Assembly (NCBI RefSeq): GCF_003259155.1
Contig: NZ_QGMQ01000007.1
Coordinates: forward strand, 1-64,000
Direction of reading: 5' to 3'
DNA: 64,000 nt
Origin: Marinimicrobium alkaliphilum
Lineage (GTDB): Bacteria; Pseudomonadota; Gammaproteobacteria; Pseudomonadales; Cellvibrionaceae
In this document: one piece after another, positions 34,053 to 41,961 of the stretch
Layout: the number at the start of each line of letters is the position of its first letter
How positions within the stretch are numbered: the first letter of the stretch is position 1
Program-made: the position numbers and the translations under genes
The notes under the pieces: generated by a model
Databases searched by the model: none
The model's input: only the letters and a program-made list of their open reading frames with translations
Told to the model about the DNA's origin: nothing

Positions 34053-35826
34053 TCAGCCAGTCCGGGCCCCGGGCGCACAACCGGGTCAGTCGTCACAGAC
34101 ATCGCTCAAGGTGTATACGCGGCTGCTCGCCTACCTCAAGCCCTATTGGGCGATTTTCGTCTTCAGTATCTTTGGTTTTGTACTCTACTCGGCATCGCAG
34201 CCCGCGTTGGCCCAGTTTATGGAGTACCTGCTGGACTTTATCAACGACCGGGGCGACTCACCCGTGTATATGCCTACGCTGATCATCATGGCGATTGTCA
34301 CGGTGCGCAGCGTCGGGGCGTTTCTCGGCAACTACCTGATTCAACGGGTGTCGTTTTCGGTGGTGCACAATTTGCGCGTCGAGTTGTTCAATCGCATGAC
34401 CGGCCTGCCTGGGCGTTATTTCGATAACCACAGTTCCGGGCACCTGGTGTCGGTGATTACTTTCAACGTCAACGGTGTGACCACCGCAGCGACGGATGCG
34501 CTGAAAACTCTGATTCGCGAAGGCACGACGGTCATCGCACTGCTCGGTTACCTGTTTTACAAAGATTGGCAGCTCACCCTGTTGATGTTGTTGGTGACGC
34601 CCTTTATTGCGGTGCTGGTGGGTTTTGTGGGTAAACGCCTGCGGCGCTTAAGCACGCGCGTGCAGCACAGCATGGGTGATATAACTCAGGTGTCTTCCGA
34701 GATGATCAACGGCTACCGGGTGATGCGCGGCTTTGGGGGCGAACGCTACGAGAAACGCCGGTTCTTCGAGGCGAGCCTGAACAACTTCCGTCAGAATATG
34801 AAAATCGTGCTGACCTCCTCCCTCAACACCCCGGCGGTGCAGCTGTTGATCGCCATTGCCATGGGCAGCATGTTGCTGGCAGCGCTGACGGTTGTGGAAA
34901 TTGATAATGCGGCTGCCTTTGTGGCTTACTTTGTGGCCGTGGGGATGATCCTCAAACCCATGCGTCAGCTCAGTGAAGTCGTGCCCACGATTCAGAAAGG
35001 TGTAGCCGCTGCTGACAGTATTTTCCAATTGATCGACGAGCCAGTAGAAGCCGACACAGGAACCCGTGAAATCGAGCGCGCCGAGGGCGCGGTGGAGTTC
35101 TGTGATGTTGATTTTGCCTACGGTAACGATGGCACTCTGGCGTTGAAGGGCGTCAACCTTTCGGTTCAGCCGGGTGAAGTGATCGCACTGGTGGGCCGCT
35201 CGGGCAGTGGCAAATCGACCCTCGTGAGCCTGATACCGCGCTTCTACGATGCCACGGGCGGTGAGGTGCGTATCGACGGTGCGCCGGTCAAGGATTACAC
35301 ACTGGCCAGTCTGCGCCACCAGATTGCACTGGTCAGCCAACAGGTGACGCTCTTTAACGACTCTATCGCTGCCAATATTGCTTACGGTGATCTTGCCGAG
35401 TGCGACCGCGAGGCGATCAAGCGGGCCGCGGATGCAGCCTATGCCACCCATTTTATCGAACAGATGCCCGAGGGTTTTGATACCGTGATCGGCGAGGCGG
35501 GCACCCGTCTCTCCGGCGGACAGCGCCAGCGCTTGGCGATTGCCCGTGCCCTGCTCAAAGACGCGCCCATCCTTATTCTCGACGAGGCCACCTCGGCCCT
35601 GGATACCGAATCGGAACGCTATATTCAGCAGGCGTTGGAGCGGGTGATGGAAGGGCGTACCACTTTTGTGGTGGCGCATCGGCTATCGACCATTGAGCGG
35701 GCAGATCGCATTGTGGTGATGGCCGACGGCGAAGTGGCTGAAGTTGGCACTCACGCCGAGTTGCTGGCGAAAGGCGGTCATTACGCTCGCCTTCACGCTA
35801 TGCAATTCAAGGACGAGGCGCTTTAG
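34045..35826 (+). CDS. msbA: Lipid A/LPS flippase MsbA (ABC exporter)
   Basis: Inner-membrane ABC half-transporter that flips lipid A-core from the cytoplasmic to the periplasmic leaflet. 593 residues. The six-helix transmembrane domain spans about 25-330 (YWAIFVFSIFGFVLYSASQPALAQFMEYLLDF). The nucleotide-binding domain (about 350-590) has Walker A GRSGSGKST, Q-loop LVSQQVTLFNDS, signature RLSGGQRQRLAIARALL, Walker B PILILDEATSALD and H-loop VVAHRLSTIERAD. Start MSDQPVRAPG is at 34045; the frame opens earlier but overlaps the glycosyltransferase. The short overlap suggests translational coupling. Confidence 0.95.
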   Translation: MSDQPVRAPGAQPGQSSQTSLKVYTRLLAYLKPYWAIFVFSIFGFVLYSASQPALAQFMEYLLDFINDRGDSPVYMPTLIIMAIVTVRSVGAFLGNYLIQRVSFSVVHNLRVELFNRMTGLPGRYFDNHSSGHLVSVITFNVNGVTTAATDALKTLIREGTTVIALLGYLFYKDWQLTLLMLLVTPFIAVLVGFVGKRLRRLSTRVQHSMGDITQVSSEMINGYRVMRGFGGERYEKRRFFEASLNNFRQNMKIVLTSSLNTPAVQLLIAIAMGSMLLAALTVVEIDNAAAFVAYFVAVGMILKPMRQLSEVVPTIQKGVAAADSIFQLIDEPVEADTGTREIERAEGAVEFCDVDFAYGNDGTLALKGVNLSVQPGEVIALVGRSGSGKSTLVSLIPRFYDATGGEVRIDGAPVKDYTLASLRHQIALVSQQVTLFNDSIAANIAYGDLAECDREAIKRAADAAYATHFIEQMPEGFDTVIGEAGTRLSGGQRQRLAIARALLKDAPILILDEATSALDTESERYIQQALERVMEGRTTFVVAHRLSTIERADRIVVMADGEVAEVGTHAELLAKGGHYARLHAMQFKDEAL

Positions 35827-35835
35827 GGCGCCGGG

Positions 35836-36384
35836 CTACTCTGGCGGAAACTGCGCGAACAGTTTACTCAGTACCTCGCTCAGGCGGGCTTCATTGCGCA
35901 GCGTGAAATGGCCTGTGGGTACGCCGCTGGCTGTGCCGCGCCAGAGAATGGTGTTGCTGGCGCGTTCGGTGATATCGGCAATGATCACCGCTTCTTCCTT
36001 GGTGCCGCTTCCCAAAGCCTGGCTGCCACCCACCCCGACGCTGCCGTGGCGGCCTACGGGTAATCCGATTGACAGACCGATGCCGGAAGAGCCGCCCTGG
36101 GACAGGCGGGTGACCAGGTTGAGGTCGATCAACAGCTCCCCGTCCTCCGCCTGGTATTGGTAGCCCTGAGCTTCGAGCTGGGTGCGCGCGAGGCGCTGAA
36201 TGCGGCGCATATCGGCGTCCTCAAACTCGGATTCGGCACTGCGCCAGCTGAAGCTTTGATAGCGCTCGAAGGTGGTGTCCGGGCGGTAGTCCTGTTCATA
36301 GCGCACCGAGCTGCAGCCGACACTCAATAGAAGTCCGGCAATCAATGCTGTCAGTGTGCCAGCGCGCAGGATGGAAGAATTCAT
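35836..36384 (-). CDS. DUF4136 lipoprotein
   Basis: 182-residue predicted lipoprotein with lipobox LSVGC after a clear signal peptide (MNSSILRAGTLTALIAGLL). The mature part fits DUF4136: SSVRYEQDYRPDTTFERYQSFSW, an arginine-rich helix with QLEAQGYQYQAEDGELLIDLNLV, then a glycine-rich loop and ADITERASNTILWRGTASG. These proteins are of unknown function, probably outer-membrane or periplasmic. AGGAG lies upstream of the chosen ATG; an earlier in-frame start lacks benefit. Converges on msbA with a 9-bp gap and diverges from uppP. Confidence 0.83.
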   Translation of the reverse strand: MNSSILRAGTLTALIAGLLLSVGCSSVRYEQDYRPDTTFERYQSFSWRSAESEFEDADMRRIQRLARTQLEAQGYQYQAEDGELLIDLNLVTRLSQGGSSGIGLSIGLPVGRHGSVGVGGSQALGSGTKEEAVIIADITERASNTILWRGTASGVPTGHFTLRNEARLSEVLSKLFAQFPPE

Positions 36385-36487
36385 GGGTAGCTCCTGTGGA
36401 GTAAACAAGCGGCCTATTGTACTCTGAGACCCGTAAAACCGCGTTGGGTTTCCGGCCCTGTCACTGACTCAAACATAGCAGACTTTT

Positions 36488-37288
36488 ATGGACATTATTC
36501 AGGCGATTGTGCTTGCCATTGTGCAGGGATTGACTGAGTTTCTGCCGATCTCCAGTTCCGCTCATCTTCTTCTGGTACCGGTGTTCACCGCGTGGGACGA
36601 TCAGGGCCTGGCCTTTGATGTGGCGGTTCACTTGGGTAGCCTGGCGGCGGTCATCCTCTATTTTCGTCGCGAAATTGCAGACATGTGGAGCGCCTGGTGG
36701 CGCTCGGTGATCGAGCGCCGGATTCAGGACCCCGATGCCAAGCTGGCCTGGGCAGTCATTCTGGGTACCATTCCGGTCTGTGTGGTGGCCCTGCTGATCA
36801 AGGATCTGGTTGCCGACGCCTTCCGATCGCCGGTGGTGGTCGCTTTCGGGTTGATCGTTTTTGGCATTCTGCTGGGCTGGGCTGACTGGCGTAAGCACGG
36901 TCAGCGCACGGAATATCAGATGCGCGCACGCGATGTGGCGGTGATTGCTTTCGCCCAGGCTCTGGCGCTGATTCCCGGCACCTCCCGCTCCGGTATCACC
37001 ATCACCGCGGCGCTGTTTATGGGCTTGAACCGCGAGGCGGCGGCACGCTTTTCTTTTTTGTTATCGATCCCGGTGATCGCGCTCGCCGGCGCTTTTGAAA
37101 CCCGTGGCATGATCGTGGAGGGTGTCGGTGTCGATTGGCTCGCGGTGACCATCGGCACCGTGCTGTCCGGTCTCAGCGCCTACCTGTGTATTCATTATTT
37201 TTTGGCTTTTATCAAGCGCATCGGGATGCAGCCGTTTGTTGCCTACCGCATTGCGTTGGGCATTTTGCTACTGGTGTTGTTCTGGTAA
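36488..37288 (+). CDS. uppP: Undecaprenyl-diphosphatase UppP (BacA)
   Basis: Integral membrane phosphatase recycling undecaprenyl diphosphate to the monophosphate carrier for peptidoglycan and LPS sugars. 266 residues, about eight helices. Both conserved regions are present: QGLTEFLPISSSAHLLLVP near the N-terminus and LIPGTSRSGITITAALFMGLNREAAARFSFLLSIP about 150-185. Length matches E. coli UppP (273). The Shine-Dalgarno is weak. Followed closely by a DUF1244 gene. Confidence 0.95.
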   Translation: MDIIQAIVLAIVQGLTEFLPISSSAHLLLVPVFTAWDDQGLAFDVAVHLGSLAAVILYFRREIADMWSAWWRSVIERRIQDPDAKLAWAVILGTIPVCVVALLIKDLVADAFRSPVVVAFGLIVFGILLGWADWRKHGQRTEYQMRARDVAVIAFAQALALIPGTSRSGITITAALFMGLNREAAARFSFLLSIPVIALAGAFETRGMIVEGVGVDWLAVTIGTVLSGLSAYLCIHYFLAFIKRIGMQPFVAYRIALGILLLVLFW

Positions 37289-37312
37289 AGGTCCCTGAAG
37301 GAGAATGACCCC

Positions 37313-37564
37313 ATGACCAATAGTACCCATACCGACATTGAAGCGGCGGCCTTTCGGCGTCTCCTCAAGCATCTGGATGAGCGCAAGGATGTACAGAATA
37401 TCGATTTGATGGAGCTTGCCGGCTTCTGCCGCAATTGCCTGGCGCGTTGGTATATGGAGGAGGCCCAGGCACGCGGTGAAAATATCGATAAAGAGGCTGC
37501 GCGCGAACGGGTTTACGGGATGCCCTACGCTCAGTGGAAGGCCGAGCACCAGACACCGCGCTAG
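37313..37564 (+). CDS. DUF1244 small protein
   Basis: 83-residue cytosolic protein of the DUF1244 family, helical, with the conserved segment DLMELAGFCRNCLARWYMEEA (a CxxC pair at about residues 38-41) and VYGMPYAQWK near the C-terminus. Function not established. AGGAG lies 9 bases ahead of the ATG. The stop codon region overlaps the convergent diguanylate cyclase gene by 4 bp. Co-transcription with uppP is likely from the 24-bp gap. Confidence 0.88.
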   Translation: MTNSTHTDIEAAAFRRLLKHLDERKDVQNIDLMELAGFCRNCLARWYMEEAQARGENIDKEAARERVYGMPYAQWKAEHQTPR

Positions 37565-38565
37565 TGTTCGCTGGCCTGATCCCGGCCCTGGCGTTTGGAC
37601 TGGCGCAGGGCGGCGTCGGCGCGCTCAATCAATTGCGACACCTCACGGTCATCTGCGCGCTGTTCGGCTATACCGAGGCTGATGGTGCAGTGGCCTGACG
37701 CCGCCACCAGGCTACGATAGCGTTCTGCGGCCTGCAGCGCCGCAGGTAAAGGCGTTTCCGGGAGCAACACCACAAACTCATCGCCACCAAAGCGTGCCAG
37801 AATGTCATTGGTGCGCAGCGCCTGGCGCACGGCGCCAATGGTGTCCACCAGTACGCGGTCACCGTAGGCGTGACCATGAATTTCATTGAACTGCTTGAAC
37901 TCATCGATATCCAGCATAATGACTGACAATGGTGTGCCATAGCGCTGGGCCCGGGTAAATTCGCCTTCGGCCAGGCTGCTGAGGGTGCGCCGATTGTAGG
38001 TATCGGTTAAGGGGTCTCGGGCCGCCAGGCGCTGCAGTTGCTGGTTGACCTGCTCGAGCTCGGCAGTGCGCTCGGCTACACGTCGTTCAAGGCGCCGATT
38101 CTGTCGGATCAGTGCGTTCTGGACATCGTGCAGGCGCGTGATGTTCTGGGAGATACCAAAAAGGGTGTCTACTTCCCCCTGGCTGTTGGCCAAGGGGACC
38201 AGCAACGTGAGCCAGTAGCCATCGTAAAAGCGGCCCTCTGAATCCTGATAGACCCCTTTCTCTTCATACCGGGTTGGCTCGCCACTCTCGACGCAGCGCT
38301 GGTAATTGCCGATAACCGCATCGACTTCGGGTGCTGGCATAACTTCCTCTAAGCGCTTGCCCGCCAGCGCTTCGGGGGTTGTACTCAACAGCTCCGCCTG
38401 AGCCGGGTTGGTCGCTGCCACGCGGAAGCGACGATAACCCTCGACGCGGATTAAAAACATGTTTTCTGGAAAGTGGTGCCACAAGCCATTAATCAGCGCG
38501 TGGATAGACGCTTGGCTGAGGTCGGTAAAGGCGAGTCCACAGGTGGGAAACTCGGTGCCATTCAC
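37561..38565 (-). CDS. PAS-GGDEF diguanylate cyclase
   Basis: 334 residues, predicted cytosolic synthesis of cyclic di-GMP from GTP. A PAS/PAC sensory region spans about 30-145 (MFLIRVEGYRRFRVAATNPAQAELLSTTPEALAG, SQNITRLHDVQ). A coiled coil follows (RQNRRLERRVAERTAELEQVNQQLQRLAARDPLTDTYNRR). The GGDEF domain spans about 180-330 with an intact GGDEF (ARFGGDEFVVLLPE). No obvious RxxD inhibitory site precedes the GGDEF. No membrane segment is seen. Possible outputs are pilus activity and biofilm formation, but no adjacent partner indicates this. Confidence 0.92.
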   Translation of the reverse strand: MNGTEFPTCGLAFTDLSQASIHALINGLWHHFPENMFLIRVEGYRRFRVAATNPAQAELLSTTPEALAGKRLEEVMPAPEVDAVIGNYQRCVESGEPTRYEEKGVYQDSEGRFYDGYWLTLLVPLANSQGEVDTLFGISQNITRLHDVQNALIRQNRRLERRVAERTAELEQVNQQLQRLAARDPLTDTYNRRTLSSLAEGEFTRAQRYGTPLSVIMLDIDEFKQFNEIHGHAYGDRVLVDTIGAVRQALRTNDILARFGGDEFVVLLPETPLPAALQAAERYRSLVAASGHCTISLGIAEQRADDREVSQLIERADAALRQSKRQGRDQASEH

Positions 38566-38696
38566 AAGGTGCTCCTTGGCAGTATCTCTCTTGTTTGTCG
38601 ATTCATGTGCCTCAGTATAAAGAGCGAGCGGCAGTGGCGTTAGATCGATTAGCTATGTAAACATCTGATTGAAAGACTTTTTTATTGTGTTTGGAG

Positions 38697-39071
38697 TCAG
38701 CCGATAAGGTTGACCACCGAGGTATCCGGGTCTCTGGACTGTCCGGCCCGGTCGAGTGCGTCGAGGTAGGCCTGCCAGTGGGCGTCCTGGTTGACGCAAA
38801 GATCGTGCAGATAGGCCCAGGTGAAGATACCCGAATCGTGGCCGTCGTCAAAGTGAATGGTCAGGGCGTAGTGACCTGCCATCTGGATATCCGCGATACC
38901 AACCCGTTTCTTGCCGTGCTGCAAGATCGCCTGCCCGGGACCGTGGCCTTTGACCTCGGCACTGGGAGAGTGGACGCGCAGGTACTCGGCACTCAGGTGG
39001 TACACCTGGGTGCCGAAGTGCAGCTCCAGAGTGCGAGATTTTTTGTGCAGCTGGATTTTGTCGGGAGTCAT
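38697..39071 (-). CDS. DUF971 (gamma-butyrobetaine hydroxylase N-terminal-like) protein
   Basis: 124-residue small protein of the DUF971 family: PDKIQLHKKSRTLELHFGTQVYHLSAEYLRVHSPSAE is the family signature, followed by GIADIQMAGHYALTIHFDDGHDSGIFTWAYLHDL. The same fold forms the N-terminal domain of gamma-butyrobetaine dioxygenase and some iron-sulfur-associated proteins. The free-standing form is commonly encoded next to hslVU; role unknown. It lies downstream of hslU in the same direction, separated by a REP-like inverted pair. Confidence 0.9.
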   Translation of the reverse strand: MTPDKIQLHKKSRTLELHFGTQVYHLSAEYLRVHSPSAEVKGHGPGQAILQHGKKRVGIADIQMAGHYALTIHFDDGHDSGIFTWAYLHDLCVNQDAHWQAYLDALDRAGQSRDPDTSVVNLIG

Positions 39072-39142
39072 GGGCGTTTCCGGTTGTGAACCCTGCTGGT
39101 TCGTTGATTGCGTCGGTGCGCCAGTTGGGGACTGTGCCGTTT

Positions 39143-39236
39143 TGTCGGATTACGCCCTTCGGGCTAATCCGACCTACTGGAAACAAGGTGCCAATGCCCG
39201 CGTAGGTCGGATTAGCCCGAAGGGCGTAATCCGACA
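39143..39236. repeat. Pair of inverted REP-like hairpin repeats between hslU and the DUF971 gene
   Basis: A 35-bp sequence at 39143-39177 recurs as an exact reverse complement at 39202-39236, with 24 bp between. Each copy is itself a hairpin: GTCGGATTA pairs with TAATCCGAC, with an inner GCCC/GGGC stem and a bulged C. GTAGGTCGGATTA-type sequences of this kind are common intergenic repeats in gammaproteobacterial genomes, from memory. They may protect or end the upstream hslVU message. Confidence 0.9.
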
Positions 39237-39279
39237 CTGAGGCTCGGTCCTTGGCAATGACGAGAACCGTCGCCGGCTA

Positions 39280-40599
39280 TTACAGAATATACCGACTCAG
39301 GTCCTCATCCTTGGCCAGCTCGCCCAAATGCTCATCGACGTAGGCCGCGGTGACCTCAAGCGCGGTCTGGCTGTTGCCGGCATCGAAGGACACCTCTTCC
39401 AGCAAGCGCTCAAGCAGCGTGTGCAAGCGCCGGGCACCAATATTCTCGGTGCGTTCATTGACTTCAAAAGCGGTCTCCGCCAGGCGTCGAATACCGTCTT
39501 TGGAGAAACTCAGCGTCACCCCTTCGGTGTGCAGTAGGGCCTGTTGCTGTTCGGTCAGAGAGGCGCTGGGCTCGGTCAGGATGCGTTCAAAGTCATCCGG
39601 GGTCAGAGCGCTCAACTCGACACGGATGGGCAGACGTCCCTGCAGCTCCGGAATCAGATCCGACGGTTTGCTCAGGTGGAACGCACCGGAGGCGATAAAC
39701 AGAATATGATCGGTTTTGATCATGCCGTGTTTGGTGCTCACGGTGCAGCCTTCAATCAAGGGTAGCAGATCGCGCTGAACCCCTTCCCGCGACACATCGG
39801 CGCCGCTGGTGCCTTCGCGTTTGGCGACTTTGTCGATTTCGTCGAGAAATACGATGCCGTTCTGTTCGGCCGCCTCGATGGCCTGCGCCTTGATCTCTTC
39901 GTCGTTGATCAGCTTTGCGGCCTCTTCTTCTTGCACCAGCTTGAACGCCTGTTTGACGGTCATGGTGGACTTTTTGGTTTTGTCCTTGCTCATCGAGGAG
40001 AACATATTCTGCAACTGGCTGGTCATATCCTCCATGCCGGGGGGTGCCATGATCTCGACCCCCATGGGGCTGGCGGACACATCGATCTCGATCTCCTTGT
40101 CATTGAGATCGCCCTCGCGCAGCTTTTTGCGGAAAATCTGCCGAGTGCTCGACTGGGTCTGCTCGCTGGTGTCACCGCTGCGCGCCGGGGGCAACAGGAC
40201 GTCGAGGATGCGCTCCTCGGCGGCTTCGGCGGCCCGGTGCTGGACGCCTTTCATGGCCTGCTCGCGGTGCAGCTTGATCGACATGTCTACCAGATCGCGG
40301 ACGATCGATTCGACATCCCGGCCGACGTATCCGACCTCGGTGAACTTGGTGGCCTCGACCTTGATAAAGGGCGCGTTGGCCAGTTTGGCCAAGCGCCGGG
40401 CAATTTCAGTTTTGCCGACCCCGGTGGGGCCGATCATCAAAATATTTTTTGGGGTGATTTCAGCGCGCAGGTCTTCGCTGACCTGCATGCGCCGCCAGCG
40501 GTTGCGCAGGGCGATTGCCACCGCGCGTTTAGCCTCCTGCTGGCCGACAATGTATTTGTCCAATTCGTGCACAATTTCCCGGGGAGTCATATAAGACAT
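39280..40599 (-). CDS. hslU: HslU, ATPase subunit of the HslVU protease
   Basis: AAA+ unfoldase that feeds substrates to HslV under heat stress. 439 residues. N-terminal [34 protein letters not shown], Walker [10 protein letters not shown], the pore-loop region [23 protein letters not shown], an intermediate I-domain (about 110-230), Walker [10 protein letters not shown], sensor [11 protein letters not shown] and C-terminal DEDLSRYIL, the tail that inserts into HslV. E. coli HslU is 443 residues. It lies 72 bp downstream of hslV and shares its promoter. Confidence 0.97.
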   Translation of the reverse strand: MSYMTPREIVHELDKYIVGQQEAKRAVAIALRNRWRRMQVSEDLRAEITPKNILMIGPTGVGKTEIARRLAKLANAPFIKVEATKFTEVGYVGRDVESIVRDLVDMSIKLHREQAMKGVQHRAAEAAEERILDVLLPPARSGDTSEQTQSSTRQIFRKKLREGDLNDKEIEIDVSASPMGVEIMAPPGMEDMTSQLQNMFSSMSKDKTKKSTMTVKQAFKLVQEEEAAKLINDEEIKAQAIEAAEQNGIVFLDEIDKVAKREGTSGADVSREGVQRDLLPLIEGCTVSTKHGMIKTDHILFIASGAFHLSKPSDLIPELQGRLPIRVELSALTPDDFERILTEPSASLTEQQQALLHTEGVTLSFSKDGIRRLAETAFEVNERTENIGARRLHTLLERLLEEVSFDAGNSQTALEVTAAYVDEHLGELAKDEDLSRYIL

Positions 40600-40671
40600 A
40601 CAGAAACCTTCCGTCGTGTTTGGGTGCCGTCAGGGCAGTATTGAGGGCGCGCCCAAGGCGCGGGCCAAGGC

Positions 40672-41211
40672 TCAGTAATCGAGCGTCTCAATGGTGTGAT
40701 TGTGGTTGGTGTAGATGCAGATGTCGCCGGCGATGGTCAGGCCTTTCTTGACGATGCTGCTGGCATCCAGCTCGGTGTTGTCGAGCAGTGCGCGGGCGGC
40801 GGACTGGGCAAAGGGACCGCCGGAGCCGATGGCGATCAGATCGTCCTCGGGCTGAATCACGTCGCCGTTGCCGGTGATGATCAGTGAGGCCTCTTTATCG
40901 GCTACCGCCAGCAGGGCCTCGAGTCGGCGCAGGGCGCGATCGGTGCGCCAGTCCTTGGCCAGCTCGACCGCTGCGCGGGTCAGGTTGCCGCTGTGGGCTT
41001 CGAGCTTGGCTTCAAAGCGCTCAAACAGGGTGAAGGCATCGGCGGTGCCACCGGCGAAGCCCGCAATCACCTGGTCTTTATACAGGCGGCGGACCTTGCG
41101 AGCGTTGCCCTTCATGACAGTGTTGCCCAGGGATACCTGGCCGTCGCCGCCAATCACCACCTGGTTGCCCCGGCGCACGGAGAGAATCGTTGTGCCTCGA
41201 TACTGTTCCAC
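40672..41211 (-). CDS. hslV: HslV, peptidase subunit of the HslVU protease
   Basis: Proteasome-like threonine peptidase, 179 residues. MEQYRG is a short propeptide; the catalytic Thr is residue 7 of [25 protein letters not shown]. Also seen: [29 protein letters not shown] and [19 protein letters not shown]. The start codon is GTG (complement of 41209-41211), with AGGA 6-7 bases upstream. The promoter upstream has sigma-32 elements. First gene of hslVU, lying after the SPOR gene in the same direction. Confidence 0.97.
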   Translation of the reverse strand: MEQYRGTTILSVRRGNQVVIGGDGQVSLGNTVMKGNARKVRRLYKDQVIAGFAGGTADAFTLFERFEAKLEAHSGNLTRAAVELAKDWRTDRALRRLEALLAVADKEASLIITGNGDVIQPEDDLIAIGSGGPFAQSAARALLDNTELDASSIVKKGLTIAGDICIYTNHNHTIETLDY

Positions 41212-41246
41212 GTTGTTTCCTTCAGTTAGCGAGTGTAATGGCTGAA

Positions 41247-41274
41247 GGTGGGGGCGGCGGGGGAGGATTTCAAG
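41247..41274 (-). promoter_or_regulatory. Heat-shock (sigma-32-type) promoter of hslVU
   Basis: On the minus strand, CTTGAAA (complement of 41268-41274), a 13-bp spacer, then CCCCCACC (complement of 41247-41254) match the sigma-32 -35 and -10 elements at canonical spacing, about 30 bp upstream of the hslV GTG. Heat-shock control of hslVU is established in E. coli; its use here is inferred. Confidence 0.75.
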
Positions 41275-41283
41275 CGGTGCCGG

Positions 41284-41880
41284 TTATTCCGGCGCGCGCT
41301 TCAACACCAGTGCGTTGAACTCATTGGATACCAGGGTTGAGCGGGCGCTGGCCAGGCGCGACTGGTTATCGAACGGGCCGACCAATACCCGGTGCCAGAG
41401 TTCGCCGTCGCGAATATTGACCTGCTCGGTATAGGCGTTCAGGTTGAGTAGCAACAGCTCGGCGCGCAGGCGGTCGGCATCGGTGGGGTTGCGAAAGGAG
41501 CCCACCTGCAAAATATACTCGACCCGCTCGGCCGGGCTGCTGGGCGCACTGTCCTGAGGTTGGCTGCGGTTGCGCAGGGGTTGCTCCGGTTCGGTGGCGG
41601 GGACGATTTCTTCGCTATCACGCAACAGTTTATAGAAATCGAAACGGGGCTTCGGACGGCTCGGTTCGGGCTCGGCGGCGCGCTGGGTCTGTGTTTCGGG
41701 CGCGCTGACACTGGCCGTACGCGGCTCATCCGAGGGTTCGGGCAGCTCCCACAGGTAGATGAGAAACATCACAAACGCGCCCAGTACACAGCCGGTAAAC
41801 AGCCACACCCAGCCGGGAACTTGGCTCTTCTTCTTGGTGGGTGCGCGGCGGCGATTCTTTTTGGCGTAGTCTCGGGTCAT
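41284..41880 (-). CDS. SPOR-domain membrane protein (FtsN-like)
   Basis: 198 residues: basic cytoplasmic N-terminus (KKNRRRAPTKKK), one transmembrane helix (VWLFTGCVLGAFVMFLIYLW), a disordered Pro/Glu/Ser-rich linker (about 47-125), and a C-terminal SPOR domain (about 125-196; YILQVGSFRNPTDADRLRAELLLLNLNAYTE, WHRVLVGPFDN). SPOR domains bind denuded septal peptidoglycan. Bitopic organisation resembles FtsN, a divisome activator, and the spot between priA and hslV matches an FtsN-like SPOR gene in Pseudomonas from memory. Whether it is the true FtsN is uncertain. Confidence 0.88.
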   Translation of the reverse strand: MTRDYAKKNRRRAPTKKKSQVPGWVWLFTGCVLGAFVMFLIYLWELPEPSDEPRTASVSAPETQTQRAAEPEPSRPKPRFDFYKLLRDSEEIVPATEPEQPLRNRSQPQDSAPSSPAERVEYILQVGSFRNPTDADRLRAELLLLNLNAYTEQVNIRDGELWHRVLVGPFDNQSRLASARSTLVSNEFNALVLKRAPE

Positions 41881-41961
41881 AGGGTTGTTTGTGCACTGCA
41901 GGTTGAGGTGGCGCTATTGTACTGCTTTCGTTGGGCGGAGGCGACCGATTGCCGGCCGTGT

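Noticed and set aside
38911-39240. 109-codon plus-strand frame over the REP-like pair
   Set aside because: It runs antisense to the DUF971 gene and through the hairpin repeats; the protein sequence has no sensible composition.
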